Origin: Micromonospora sp. WMMD882
GTDB lineage: Bacteria > Actinomycetota > Actinomycetes > Mycobacteriales > Micromonosporaceae
DNA length: 64,000 nucleotides
NCBI RefSeq assembly: GCF_027497255.1
Contig: NZ_CP114903.1
Location: 620,001 to 684,000 of the forward strand
Direction of reading: 5' to 3'
Part shown: positions 50,512 through 59,483 of the stretch, one piece after another
Numbering within the stretch: position 1 is the stretch's first letter
Layout: the number at the start of each line of letters is the position of its first letter
Notes under the pieces: model-generated
Database searches by the model: none
Told to the model about the DNA's origin: nothing
What the model saw: only the letters and a program-made list of their open reading frames with translations
Made by a program: the position numbers and the translations under genes

Positions 50512-51722
50512 ACCTCTACTACCTCGGCGTCGGCGTGGCGCGGGCGCACCGAGAGCATCCGCTCCGCCATTGCAAGGTAGACCTCGGCCGCGCCGTGGAG
50601 CTGGTCGAGGGCGACCCACTCCCGCAACGAGTGCGCCTGGGCGATGTCACCCGGTCCACACACGACCGCCGGGGTGCCGGCGGCGGCCAGCAGCGCGCCG
50701 TCGGTCCAGAACTGCAACCCCACCGGCTCCGGGTCCGGCGCGACGTCGCAGAGCATCCGCAGGTACGGGTGCTCCGGCGGGCAGTCGAGCGGGGCGTGCA
50801 CGAAGGTCGCCGTGCCGGCCATCTCCTCGACCGTCGCGTCGACGGCCGGGTCTGCGCGGCGCAGCCCGGCGACGACCTCCCGCAGCTCGGCCAGCACCTC
50901 GTCGTGCCGCTCCGAGGGCAGCCAGCGGCGGTCGAGAGCGACGACGCAGGACGCGGGCACCATGGGCGGGCGGTCGCCCCCGGCGACCACTCCCACGTTG
51001 ACGGTCGCCGTGCCGAGCAGCGGGTGACGGCGCTGGTCCAGGGCGGCGGTCAGGTCCCGCTCGACGGCGGTGATGAACCGCGCCGCGTGGTAGACGGCGT
51101 TGATCCCGTCCCGGGGGACGCTGCCGTGGGTGGCGACCCCCCGGAAGGCCACCTGCGCCCACATCGCGCCCTTGTGCGCCCGTCCGACCCGCAGCGACGT
51201 CGGCTCGCCCACGATCGCGAAGTCGGCGGTGACGCCCGCCTCGACCAGCGCCCGCATGCCGGGGCTGCCGTTCTCCTCCCCGGCGACGCCGGTGAGCAGC
51301 AACTCCCCGGCGAAGTCGAGGTCCGCCCCGGCGAGCAGCTCGACGACGGCGATCATCGCCGCCAGGGCGCCCTTCATGTCGGCCGCGCCCCGACCCCACA
51401 GCTTGCCGTCGGCGATCCGGGGCCGCAGGCCGTCGGTCATCCCGTACGGCGGCACGGTGTCCAGGTGCGCGTTGAGCATCAGCGTCGGGCCGGGTCGGCC
51501 GCCGCGCAGCCGGGCGACCACGTTGACCCGGTCGCCGGTCACCGGTCGCAGCTCGACGTCCGCCCCGCAGGCGCGTAGCCGGTCGGCGACGTGCTCGGCG
51601 ACGGCGCGTTCCTCCGCCGGATGGTCCTGGTGGCCCTCGATCGCGATGAGTCGGGCCGCCTCCGCGACGATCGCGTCGGGATCCAGTCGGGCCGCGAGGG
51701 TCCGGCCGGTGGGGTCCTTCAT
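50508..51722 (-). CDS. M20-family metallo-amidohydrolase (ArgE/DapE-like)
   Basis: 404 residues. The dinuclear metal site is visible: LNAHLDTVPP (His, Asp), GRGAADMKGALA (Asp), AGEENGSPG (catalytic Glu-Glu) and VGEPTS; a late GPGDIAQAHSLREWV holds the last histidine. The dimerisation domain occupies about 190-300. The family removes an acyl group from N-acyl amino acids or splits small peptides. Coupled by ATGA to the kinase and the IclR gene. Here it probably deacylates the amino-acid part of the imported compound; that is inference. Confidence 0.9.
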   Translation of the reverse strand: MKDPTGRTLAARLDPDAIVAEAARLIAIEGHQDHPAEERAVAEHVADRLRACGADVELRPVTGDRVNVVARLRGGRPGPTLMLNAHLDTVPPYGMTDGLRPRIADGKLWGRGAADMKGALAAMIAVVELLAGADLDFAGELLLTGVAGEENGSPGMRALVEAGVTADFAIVGEPTSLRVGRAHKGAMWAQVAFRGVATHGSVPRDGINAVYHAARFITAVERDLTAALDQRRHPLLGTATVNVGVVAGGDRPPMVPASCVVALDRRWLPSERHDEVLAELREVVAGLRRADPAVDATVEEMAGTATFVHAPLDCPPEHPYLRMLCDVAPDPEPVGLQFWTDGALLAAAGTPAVVCGPGDIAQAHSLREWVALDQLHGAAEVYLAMAERMLSVRPRHADAEVVEV

Positions 51723-53251
51723 CGGTCTGCTCCGTCGTCGTCGGGGAGGGCGGGGTCACGGGGGAGCGCGGCGATCGCGGTCGCGGCGGCGTCGTAGCGT
51801 CGGCGGGCCCGGCGGTAGCCGGCCCGGCGTCGGTCCATGCTGGGCAGCGGCTCGCTGTCGTCGAGGGCGTCGCACGCGGTCGCGACGTCCGGCCACACCC
51901 CGGCGCCGAGCCCGGCCAGCGCGACGGCGCCGCGCGGCGAGGCGTCCTGGCGCAGTCGCGACACCGGAACGTCGAACATGGCGGCGAACGCCTCGCACCA
52001 CAGCGCCGACCGGGTCACCCCGCCACCGACCCGGATCCCGGTCACCGCCTGCGCGCCGCCGAGAAGCTGCTCCACGGCGGCGGCGGAGGCGTACGCGACG
52101 CCTTCCAACGCGGCGCGGGCGACGTCGGCCGGGCCGTGCTCCGGGCCGGCGCCGAGCAGCGCGGCCCGCACGTCCGGGTCGTGGACCGGGGCGCTCGCGC
52201 CGAGCAGGTACGGCAGGAAGGTCAGCCCGCGCGCGCCCGGCCCGCTGTCGCGGGCCAGCCGGTCCGCCGTCCCGTCGGTGTCGCCGCCGGCCTGGCCCGA
52301 GCCGCCGGGCAGCAGGTTCCGCTCGCACCAGCGGATCGCCAGACCCGCGGCGTACGAGGAGACCATCCCGAGGAAGCCGTCCTGGCCGGCGCGGGCGAAG
52401 ACGAACCGGTCGACGTCGCCGTGCGGCGCGTCCACCGGGGTGACGATCTGCGCGGCGGTGCCGACGTTGACGTAGACCCGGCCGCTGGTCACCGCGCCGG
52501 CGCCGAGCGCCGCGCAGGAGACGTCGCCCGCTCCGGCGACCACCGGGGTGCCGGCCCGCAGCCCGGTCGCCCCGGCCGCCGCCGGCAGCACCGTGCCGAC
52601 GATCTCCGTCGGGTCGGAGACGGTCGGGGCGAGCCGTTCGTCGGCCCCGCACAGCGCCCACAGCTCGGGCGCCCACCGCCGCCGGCGTACGTCGTACAGC
52701 AGGGTGCCGGCGGCGTCGGTGTGGTCGGTGCCCCAGTCGCCGGTGAGGTGGTGCCGGAGCACGTCCTTCGGTTGGACCAGCCGCACGGCCCGGCGTACCG
52801 CGTCGGGCTCGTGGGCGGCGAGCCAGGCCAGCTTGGGCGCGGTGAACGCCTCCACCACCGGGTTCCCGGTCAGCTCGCCGACCCGCGCGCCGTGCCGGCG
52901 CAGCGCCCGCACCTGCTCGGCGGCCCGCCGGTCGGCCCAGGTCAGCGCCGGCCGTACCGGGCGGTCGTGCGCGTCGAAGAGCGCCGCCGCGTGCATGTGC
53001 CCGCTCAGGCCGACCGCGACGACGGCGTCGGCGTCGACGCCGACCAGCGCCTCCCGCAGCGCGTCGGCCGACGCCGTCCACCAGCGCGCCGGGTCCTGTT
53101 CGTGCCGCCCGGCGCGGCTGGTGTCCGACGGGTAGTCCCGGTGGGCCCGGGCCACCGTGTCGCCGGTGGCCGCGTCGACGACCACCGCCTTCACGCCGGT
53201 GGTGCCCAGGTCCAGACCGACGAGGGTGGCCGCGGGTGGGCGGCCGGTCAA
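51719..53251 (-). CDS. FGGY-family carbohydrate kinase (xylulokinase-like)
   Basis: 510 residues. The phosphate-binding start is LVGLDLGTTGVKAVVVDA; AVGLSGHMHAAALFD and the ALTWADRR block form the sugar site; AGAGDVSCAALG and GGGVTRSALWCEAF bind ATP; these are typical of xylulo-/gluconokinase relatives. It phosphorylates a keto-sugar or polyol. The TTG start overlaps the preceding stop (TTGA) and its stop overlaps the M20 gene (ATGA). It is likely paired with the TIM-barrel isomerase encoded just before it. Confidence 0.9.
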   Translation of the reverse strand: MTGRPPAATLVGLDLGTTGVKAVVVDAATGDTVARAHRDYPSDTSRAGRHEQDPARWWTASADALREALVGVDADAVVAVGLSGHMHAAALFDAHDRPVRPALTWADRRAAEQVRALRRHGARVGELTGNPVVEAFTAPKLAWLAAHEPDAVRRAVRLVQPKDVLRHHLTGDWGTDHTDAAGTLLYDVRRRRWAPELWALCGADERLAPTVSDPTEIVGTVLPAAAGATGLRAGTPVVAGAGDVSCAALGAGAVTSGRVYVNVGTAAQIVTPVDAPHGDVDRFVFARAGQDGFLGMVSSYAAGLAIRWCERNLLPGGSGQAGGDTDGTADRLARDSGPGARGLTFLPYLLGASAPVHDPDVRAALLGAGPEHGPADVARAALEGVAYASAAAVEQLLGGAQAVTGIRVGGGVTRSALWCEAFAAMFDVPVSRLRQDASPRGAVALAGLGAGVWPDVATACDALDDSEPLPSMDRRRAGYRRARRRYDAAATAIAALPRDPALPDDDGADR

Positions 53252-54189
53252 CGACCCCGCCGGGGCACGAAGCCGAACTCCGTCAGGTACTCGAGGGACT
53301 CCTCGGCGACCCGGTCGAAGTCGGCCAGCCCCACGCCGGCCGGCTCGCCGACGCCGATCGGACCGCCGACCTGCCAGCCCTCCCACTCGACGCTCACGTA
53401 CCCGTCGAAGTTGATCTCGGCGAGGGCCTCGTAGGTCTCCCGGAAGTCGACCAGCCCGCCGCCGAACCAGATGTGGTTGCTGTGCACGATGGTCGGCAGA
53501 CCCACCTCGTCCTTGATCTGGACGATGTCGATGTACGGCGCGAGCCGCCTGACCGCCTGCCTGACGTTCATGAACGGCTTCACCGCGACGTAGAACGCGC
53601 CGGTGTCCATCGTCATCCGCAGGTTGCTCGCGCCGACCTCGTCGAACATCCGCTCGATCAGCTCGACCCGGTTGAGGATGGTGCCCTGCAACAGCTCGAC
53701 GCTGACGTTGAGGCCGAGACCGGAGGCGTGCGCGCAGACCTCGGTGATCGCCTCGCGGCACTGCCGCCAGGCGTCCTTGCGGGTCATCAGGACGTTCAGC
53801 GGCGGGTCGTAGTAGCCGTCCCCGATCAGCGTGCAGACCGACTTCGCGCCGAGCACGGCCGCCGCGTCGAGGGCCTTCTTGAACGACTCGATGCCGCGTT
53901 CCCGGTCGAACTCCCGGGGGCTGACGAAGGTGGTGTGGTGGCCGAGGTAGCCGATGTCGATGCCGGTCCGCTCGGCGGCGGCGCGGACGTCGCGCAGTTG
54001 CTGGTCGTACTCGGCCTTCGGCGCCTCCAGCAGCTTCGCGAAGATGAAGTCGACGCCGTCGTAGCCGTATTTGGCGGTCTGCTCGACGCACCAGGCCGCC
54101 GACTTGTCCCCCCAGGAGTTCCAGGCCGGGCCGGCCGCCTCCAGGCGTCCCCACGGCATGTTCGGCCAGACCTCAAAGCTGATCTTCAC
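53248..54189 (-). CDS. Sugar phosphate isomerase/epimerase (TIM barrel)
   Basis: 313 residues of the xylose-isomerase-like TIM-barrel family. Metal-site glutamate and aspartate segments: LNVSVELLQGT, MTMDTGAFY, DIVQIKDEVG and YVSVEWEGW. It begins KISFEVWPNMPWGR. The family interconverts aldoses and ketoses or epimerises them. The GTG start is preceded by AAGGAGA. It lies 15 bases after the SIS gene, the only gap larger than an overlap in this operon. Confidence 0.9.
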   Translation of the reverse strand: MKISFEVWPNMPWGRLEAAGPAWNSWGDKSAAWCVEQTAKYGYDGVDFIFAKLLEAPKAEYDQQLRDVRAAAERTGIDIGYLGHHTTFVSPREFDRERGIESFKKALDAAAVLGAKSVCTLIGDGYYDPPLNVLMTRKDAWRQCREAITEVCAHASGLGLNVSVELLQGTILNRVELIERMFDEVGASNLRMTMDTGAFYVAVKPFMNVRQAVRRLAPYIDIVQIKDEVGLPTIVHSNHIWFGGGLVDFRETYEALAEINFDGYVSVEWEGWQVGGPIGVGEPAGVGLADFDRVAEESLEYLTEFGFVPRRGR

Positions 54190-54204
54190 GGTGGTTCTCC
54201 TTCG

Positions 54205-55008
54205 CTACAGGTGCGGGACGAGGTGGGACAGCCGGCGGGCCGAGGCGGCGTTGTGCTCGGCCGCGCCGGGCATGTTGGCGCTCATGAACACCTCGGGTGT
54301 CTCACCGCGTCGGAGCTGGATGCCGAACGCCTCGACGATGATCGCGTCGAGCAGGGTCATCCCGACCACGGTGGACGCCGGGCCGGCGGAGGGCAGGCCC
54401 GGCCCGAGCGGCACGAGCGCGTCACCGGGCGGGCAGTGGTTGTCGATCACCACGTCCGCGATGTCGTGCAGGCGCGGCCCGGAACGCTCGATCGACGAGG
54501 CGTACCGGCGGGAGGTGATCGCGATCAGCGGCAGGCCGCGCGCCTTCACCGCCTGGGCCACCTCCACCGGGAACGCGTTCGCGCCCGAGTTGGAGACGAC
54601 GAGCATGACGTCGCGGGCCGGGTCCAGCCGGTACCCGTCGAGCAGCGGCTCGGCGTGGCCGCTCTGCCGCTCCAGCACGGTGCTGTGCACGGCGCCCTCG
54701 TGCAGCATGTGCGCCGGCTTGAGGATCGGGCAGACCCGTACCGCGCCGCCGGCCCGGTAGAACGCCTCCTCGCCGAACATGTGCGAGTGCCCGCTGCCGA
54801 AGACGTAGAACAGGCCCTCCGCGGCGAACGCGCGGGCGACCAGCTCCGCCGCCCGGCGTACCGCCGGGAGCTCCGCGCGCAGCGCGTCGGCGAGCACGGA
54901 CTGGACCCCGGCGGTGTAGCCGGCGGCGGTGACGTCCGCCGCCGACCGGTCCGCCGGGTCGGCGGCGGTCGACTGCTCGACGGTGGACGTGGGTCGTGGT
55001 GCGGTCAC
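54205..55008 (-). CDS. SIS-domain sugar isomerase (UPF0309 type)
   Basis: 267 residues. The SIS fold is shown by FYVFGSGHSHMFGEEAFYRAGGA, LVVSNSGANAFPVEVAQAVKARGLPLIAITSR and VIDNHCPPGDALV. SIS proteins bind phosphosugars and include isomerases and etherases such as MurQ; this subgroup (GSGHSHM) is usually annotated as uncharacterised. The GTG overlaps the permease stop (GTGA). Its place directly after the importer suggests that it acts early on the sugar moiety. Confidence 0.85.
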   Translation of the reverse strand: MTAPRPTSTVEQSTAADPADRSAADVTAAGYTAGVQSVLADALRAELPAVRRAAELVARAFAAEGLFYVFGSGHSHMFGEEAFYRAGGAVRVCPILKPAHMLHEGAVHSTVLERQSGHAEPLLDGYRLDPARDVMLVVSNSGANAFPVEVAQAVKARGLPLIAITSRRYASSIERSGPRLHDIADVVIDNHCPPGDALVPLGPGLPSAGPASTVVGMTLLDAIIVEAFGIQLRRGETPEVFMSANMPGAAEHNAASARRLSHLVPHL

Positions 55009-55835
55009 TTGAGCGCTCCCGTGGTCAGGCCACCGACGAAGTAACGCCCGGCGAAGAGGAACGGGACGATGGCGGGGATGATCGTGCAGACCGTGCCGGC
55101 CATCAGCAGGCCCCAGTTCACGGTGTACTGGCCCATGATCGCGCTGAGCCCGATGGGCAGGGTCTTGAGCTGGTCGCTGACGACGAGCTGCGAGGCGAAC
55201 ACGAACTCCGTCCAGGAGAAGACGAAGGCGTAGACGGCGACGGTGGCGATCCCCGGCGCGAGCAGCGGCAGGACGATCCGCAGCATCATCCGGACCGGCC
55301 CGGCGCCGTCGACCGCGGCGGCCTCGTCGATGTCCCGGGGGATCGCCATGAAGAAGCCGCGCAGCAGCCAGGTGCAGAACGGCGCGGTGAACGCCACGTT
55401 CACGATCACCAGCGCGTTGCGGGTGTCGATCAGCTCCACCGCCGCGAACGTCTGGTAGAGCGGCACCAGCAGCAGGGTCCCGGGGATCATGTACGCGACC
55501 AGGATCAGCCCGGCCAGCTTGTTGCCGCCCGGCACGCGCAACCGGTAGAGCCCGTACGCCGCCGCGAACGACACCAGCACCGTGAACAGCGCGGTGAGCA
55601 ACGCGACGGCGAAGCTGTTGGTCAGGTAGCTCGGGTAGTCGGTGGCGGTGAAGAGCTGCCGGAAGTTGTCCAGCGTCGGGTTCACCGGCACCAGGGTCGG
55701 CGTCGACCGCAGGATCTCCTCGCGGTCCTTGAACGACGAGATCGTGACCCAGTAGAGGGGGCCGATCACGACCAGGGTGAGCAGGGTCCAGGTGACCAGG
55801 CGCGGCAGCCGCGCCCAGGGCAGGCGGGACGTCAC
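55005..55835 (-). CDS. Sugar ABC transporter permease (MalG type)
   Basis: 276 residues with six predicted helices (first: LVTWTLLTLVVIGPLYWVTI). The EAA loop is DEAAAVDGAGPVRMMLRIVLPLLAP. It overlaps the upstream permease and the downstream SIS gene by four bases each. Partner of the next permease and of the lipoprotein at 56797-58119. Confidence 0.93.
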   Translation of the reverse strand: MTSRLPWARLPRLVTWTLLTLVVIGPLYWVTISSFKDREEILRSTPTLVPVNPTLDNFRQLFTATDYPSYLTNSFAVALLTALFTVLVSFAAAYGLYRLRVPGGNKLAGLILVAYMIPGTLLLVPLYQTFAAVELIDTRNALVIVNVAFTAPFCTWLLRGFFMAIPRDIDEAAAVDGAGPVRMMLRIVLPLLAPGIATVAVYAFVFSWTEFVFASQLVVSDQLKTLPIGLSAIMGQYTVNWGLLMAGTVCTIIPAIVPFLFAGRYFVGGLTTGALK

Positions 55836-56800
55836 TGGTCCTCCTTCGGCCTCGCGGCCCGGATGTAGACGGCGGCGACGGCGGCCAGCAGGATGATGGT
55901 GACCACGCTGGCGGCGGCGGCGTCACTGGCCTGGAACTGGTTGAACGCCTTGTTGTAGATGAACACCGGCGCGGTCAGCGACGCGTCGGCGGGCCCGCCC
56001 TTGGTCACCAGGTAGATCGAGTCGACGATGTTGAACGACCAGAGCGACCCGACCAGGCCGAGGGCGAAGAGCACCGGTTGCAGCAGCGGGAAAGTGATCT
56101 TCCAGAACATCCGCCACGAGTTCGCGCCGTCCACCCGGGCGGCCTCGTAGATCTCGTCCGGGATGGTCTGCAGCGCGCCGAAGATGACGACCGCGCCGAG
56201 CGGGAACCAGTGCCAACTGTTCATCAGGATCAGGGCCGGCAACGCCAGGGCGCTGTCACCGAACGGGCTGCCGAGACCGTCGATGCCGACCGCGCCGGCG
56301 ATCTTCGGCAGGATGCCGTAGTTGCTGTTGCTCATCCACTGCCAGATGACCGCGACCGCGACGGTCGGGATCACCCAGGGGAAGAGGATCCAGGTCCGGG
56401 AGGCCCGGGACCAGCGGCTACGCCCTCCGATGATCAGCGCGGTGCCGAAGGCCATCAGCGTCTGCACCAGGAGGTTGCCGAAGAGCCAGATCCCCGAGCG
56501 GCCGATGGACCCCCAGAACGCGCCGTCGCCGAGCGCCTGGGTGTAGTTGTCGATGCCGACGAAGGTCGAGTCGCTGCCCACCACGCCCTGGTCCTGCAGA
56601 CTCAGCAGCACGGTGTTGAGCAGCGGATAGCCGATCACGGCGAGCATCAGCAGCCCGAGCGGCGCGACGAGGGCGTACCCGAGCAGGTGGAAGGTCCACG
56701 GACGGCGGCGGGTGCGGCCCGCCGCCGGGGTCGGAGCGCCCGGGGGCCGGGCCCGGAGGATGCCCTCCGGGCCCGACGCCGGCGCGGCGGGCGCGCTCAT
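55832..56800 (-). CDS. Sugar ABC transporter permease (MalF type)
   Basis: 322 residues. After a disordered N-terminus, six predicted helices start with LLGYALVAPLGLLMLAVIGYPLL; the EAA loop is YEAARVDGANSWRMFWKITFPLL. The start overlaps the binding-protein stop (ATGA). No ATPase gene follows, so a shared MsiK-like ATPase is expected. Confidence 0.93.
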   Translation of the reverse strand: MSAPAAPASGPEGILRARPPGAPTPAAGRTRRRPWTFHLLGYALVAPLGLLMLAVIGYPLLNTVLLSLQDQGVVGSDSTFVGIDNYTQALGDGAFWGSIGRSGIWLFGNLLVQTLMAFGTALIIGGRSRWSRASRTWILFPWVIPTVAVAVIWQWMSNSNYGILPKIAGAVGIDGLGSPFGDSALALPALILMNSWHWFPLGAVVIFGALQTIPDEIYEAARVDGANSWRMFWKITFPLLQPVLFALGLVGSLWSFNIVDSIYLVTKGGPADASLTAPVFIYNKAFNQFQASDAAAASVVTIILLAAVAAVYIRAARPKEDQ

Positions 56801-58119
56801 TCAGCGATCGCCGCCTGCATCCGCTCTTGGCCCCAGCGGGCCGCCGCCTCGGGCGACTCACCGGTGCTGTACATCCGCTGCACGACCTGGGCCAGCACGT
56901 TCTGGCCGGAGATCTTGCCGACGGTGTCGATGTACTGGCCGTCGGTGAAGCCGAACAGCGCGCCCGTCTCCGACTGCTTCAACATCGCGTCGACGCAGGA
57001 GCGGTACTTCTGGACGACCTCGTTGCTGGTCCACGACTCGGCCGTGGCGCCGTCGGCGGTCAGCGGGAGGAACAGACCCGGCTCGGCGTTGAGCAGGGTG
57101 CCGTAGTTCTCCGGCTGGAGGACGAACTTCAGGAACTCCTCCGCGCCGGCGGCCTTCGCGTCGTCGTTCGACATGATCATCGCGGCGTTGGAGTAGTAGA
57201 TGCTGCCGGGCTGGCCGCCGGACTCCGCCGCCGGGATCGGCGCGCAGCCCAGGTCGCTGGCGGGGCGGCCGGACTCCTGCTCGAACGGGGCCAGGTACTG
57301 CCCCTTCTCGATCGCCATCGCCGCCGCGCCGCTGTTGAACGCGGCCTGCGGCTCGCCCCAGGAGTAGTTGCCGCTGTCGCTCGGCGAGAACTTCAGCAGG
57401 TCCCGGTAGAGGGTGAGCGCCCGGACCGTCTCCGGGGTGTTGAAGTTGACCTCACCGGACTCGGTGAAGATGTTCCCCGCGCCGGCGGTCAGCATCAGGC
57501 TGTAGAGGACCTGGTCGGTGGCGAGGTTGCGACCGGCCGGCAGGGCGATCCCGCTCTGGTCGCCGGTGTTCAGCCGCTCGGCCGCGGCCAGCAGCTCGGC
57601 GTGGGTCCGCGGCGGCTCGGAGATGCCGGCCGCCTGGAGCAGGTCGGCGCGGTACCACAGCATCTGCACCATGCCGAACAGCGGCACGGCCCAGTACTCG
57701 TCGTCGTCCCGGTACGGCGCGGTGGCCGCCTCGCCGAAGTCGTGCTGCTGGTCGAGCTCCTCCACGAGCGACGTCACCGGCCGGACCCCGCCGATCGGAC
57801 GCACGTAGGTGGTGAAGTCGGGAATGGTGAAGAGGATGTCGGGCTGGGTGTCCGACTGCACGGCGCCGGAGATCTTGGTGTAGATCTGGTTCCAGTCCTG
57901 CACCTGCGCCTGGACCTCGTACTCCGGGTCGGTGGCGTTGTAGGCGTCGATGAGCTGCTGGAACCCGGCGACCCGGTTCGGCGGCTGCTCCATGTGCCAC
58001 AGCACCAGCGTCTTGTCGTTGTCGGCCGCCCCGCCCGATCCACCGCAGGCGGCGGCCGTGAGGGCCAACGTCGAGACCGCGGCGACGGCGGTCAGCCGCT
58101 TGAACTTTCCGTATCTCAT
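56797..58119 (-). CDS. Sugar ABC transporter substrate-binding lipoprotein
   Basis: 440 residues. A lipoprotein signal peptide with ALTAAAC (Cys25) precedes a family 1 binding domain: LVLWHMEQPPNRVAGFQQLIDAYN, ILFTIPDFTTYV, GMVQMLWYRADLLQAAG and AAMAIEKGQYL. ATG 58119 is chosen because AAGGAG lies nine bases upstream. It is the first gene of a ten-gene operon whose promoter contains a dre-type operator, an arrangement like the Streptomyces dasABC-dasR region. The ligand is probably a sugar or amino-sugar derivative. Confidence 0.92.
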   Translation of the reverse strand: MRYGKFKRLTAVAAVSTLALTAAACGGSGGAADNDKTLVLWHMEQPPNRVAGFQQLIDAYNATDPEYEVQAQVQDWNQIYTKISGAVQSDTQPDILFTIPDFTTYVRPIGGVRPVTSLVEELDQQHDFGEAATAPYRDDDEYWAVPLFGMVQMLWYRADLLQAAGISEPPRTHAELLAAAERLNTGDQSGIALPAGRNLATDQVLYSLMLTAGAGNIFTESGEVNFNTPETVRALTLYRDLLKFSPSDSGNYSWGEPQAAFNSGAAAMAIEKGQYLAPFEQESGRPASDLGCAPIPAAESGGQPGSIYYSNAAMIMSNDDAKAAGAEEFLKFVLQPENYGTLLNAEPGLFLPLTADGATAESWTSNEVVQKYRSCVDAMLKQSETGALFGFTDGQYIDTVGKISGQNVLAQVVQRMYSTGESPEAAARWGQERMQAAIAE

Positions 58120-58197
58120 GAGCTGCCACTCCTTCAGGAATTCCGCGACCTCTGGGGGGATCGTCACGTCCCGCGTGACGCGGCTGGTGACTCCGCT

Positions 58198-58209
58198 GCG
58201 GGCTAGACG
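58198..58209. promoter_or_regulatory. Weak second dre-like half site
   Basis: GGGCTAGACGGG shares CTAGAC with the main operator 52 bases away (58203 versus 58255). It could be a second weak contact for the same regulator. Tentative. Confidence 0.25.
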
Positions 58210-58238
58210 GGATTGTGGGCTTTGGAATAGTGTTCCGA

Positions 58239-58267
58239 ACGCTACCCGGGCGGTCTAGACCAGTCAA
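58239..58267 (-). promoter_or_regulatory. Promoter of the dre-controlled operon
   Basis: On the minus strand TTGACT (plus-strand 58262-58267) and TAGCGT (58239-58244) are separated by exactly 17 bases. Transcription would start near 58232 and run into the binding-protein gene at 58119. Confidence 0.75.
58249..58264. promoter_or_regulatory. dre (DasR-type) operator
   Basis: The perfect palindrome GGTCTAGACC (58252-58261), extended on one side by AGT, closely matches the 16-base dre consensus of DasR (ACTGGTCTAGACCAGT). It fills the spacer between -35 and -10 of the minus-strand promoter, so a bound regulator would block RNA polymerase. A HutC-type GntR regulator is encoded 78 bases away. Confidence 0.85.
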
Positions 58268-58341
58268 CCCTCAGGGCCCGGATCCACCGGTGGCGGACCT
58301 GGTGGGTGGGGCTCGAACGGGAGATACGGGATGATCACGTC

Positions 58342-59067
58342 ATGTCAACGCCGAAACACGTCGCGATAACGAAGGCCCTCCGGGAACAGTGCCGGGAGCT
58401 GCCGGTCGGCGCCCGGCTGCCCGCCGAGAAGGAGCTGGCCGCCCGCTTCGAGGTCAGCCGGATGACGGTCCGGCAGGCGCTCGACGCCCTGGCCAACGAC
58501 GGACGGGTGGAACGCGTCCCCGGCCTGGGCACGTTCGTCCGCCGCCCCACCGTCGCGATGGGGCCGAACCTGACCTCGTTCAGCGAGGACATGCGCGCCC
58601 GTGGCCTGCGCCCGACCAGCCGGCTCATCGCCATCGAGGAGATCGCCGCCGCCGGAGACGTCGCCGCCGACCTCGCCGTCGAGGCCGGCGCCCCGGTCAT
58701 CCGGCTGGAACGACTGCGGTTCGCCGACGACGAGCCGATGTGCCTGGAGGACGCCTACCTTCCCGCCCGGTTCCAACGCGTGCTCGACGACGCCGACCTG
58801 GAGCAGTCACTGCACGAGGCCCTCGCGGCGGCGGGCGTCGTCATGTCCTCCGCCCGCCGGCTGGTACGCGCGGTGCCCGCCCCGTCCCGCGACGCCCGGC
58901 TGCTCGGCCTGGCCGAGCACGCCCCGGCGCTGGAGATCGTGGACGTCTTCTACGACGCCAACCGCCGCCCGGCCCACCGGTCCCGGTCCCGCTACCGCCA
59001 CGACCGGTACGAGGTCCGCTCCGACCTGTTCCGGAACGCCCACAGCGCCCCCGGGGCGCACCTCTGA
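58342..59067 (+). CDS. HutC-subfamily GntR regulator (DasR-like)
   Basis: 241 residues. The winged helix has ARLPAEKELAARFEVSRMTVRQALDAL and a wing GLGTFVRRP (about residues 20-75); the UTRA effector domain follows with LTSFSEDMRARGLRPTS, VIRLERLRFADDEPMCLEDAYLP and ends RYRHDRYEVRSDL. LTSF.EDMRA.GL.PTS and the RLRFADDEPM block are shared with DasR, whose effector is glucosamine-6-phosphate. The dre site lies in the intergenic region, so it probably represses the divergent operon. It is followed closely by RidA. Confidence 0.9.
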   Translation: MSTPKHVAITKALREQCRELPVGARLPAEKELAARFEVSRMTVRQALDALANDGRVERVPGLGTFVRRPTVAMGPNLTSFSEDMRARGLRPTSRLIAIEEIAAAGDVAADLAVEAGAPVIRLERLRFADDEPMCLEDAYLPARFQRVLDDADLEQSLHEALAAAGVVMSSARRLVRAVPAPSRDARLLGLAEHAPALEIVDVFYDANRRPAHRSRSRYRHDRYEVRSDLFRNAHSAPGAHL

Positions 59068-59082
59068 GCAAGGGAGACCACC

Positions 59083-59481
59083 ATGAGCTGGACCGCACGG
59101 ACCAGTGCCGACCTGCCGAAGCCGGCCGGACCGTACAGCCACGTCGTCGACACCGGGAAGTTCGTGTTCACGGCGGGCTTCGGACCGCAGGACCCGGCCA
59201 CCGGCGTCGTCCCGGAGGGCATCACCGCGCAGACCGAACAGGTGCTCGACAACGTCGAGGGCGCGCTGGGCGCCGTCGGCCTCGGTCTGGGTGACGTCGT
59301 CAAGGCCACCGTCCACCTCCAGCACCTCGACCGGGACTTCGCCGACTACAACGAGGTGTACGCGCGGCGCTTCCGGTCGCCGTACCCGGTCCGGACCACC
59401 GTCGGCAGCACCCTGGCCGGGATCCTGGTCGAGGTCGACGTGGTGGCGGTCCGGCCCGACGGCCCGGCGGCCGGGAGCTGA
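59083..59481 (+). CDS. ridA: RidA/YjgF-family enamine deaminase
   Basis: 132 residues. The family features are present: KPAGPYSHVVDTGKFVFTAG, an ADYNEVYARRF helix and PVRTTVGSTLAGILVEVDVVA with the key Arg. RidA hydrolyses reactive enamine/imine intermediates formed by PLP lyases such as threonine dehydratase. Fifteen bases after the regulator, with its own AAGGGAG site. Its presence beside an operon that encodes a threonine-synthase-like PLP enzyme and a deacylase makes functional sense. Confidence 0.9.
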   Translation: MSWTARTSADLPKPAGPYSHVVDTGKFVFTAGFGPQDPATGVVPEGITAQTEQVLDNVEGALGAVGLGLGDVVKATVHLQHLDRDFADYNEVYARRFRSPYPVRTTVGSTLAGILVEVDVVAVRPDGPAAGS

Positions 59482-59483
59482 CC

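Noticed and set aside
53252..54154. N-terminal extension of the FGGY kinase frame
   Set aside because: Antiparallel frame artefact over the isomerase gene; the TTG at 53251 overlapping the stop gives normal kinase length.
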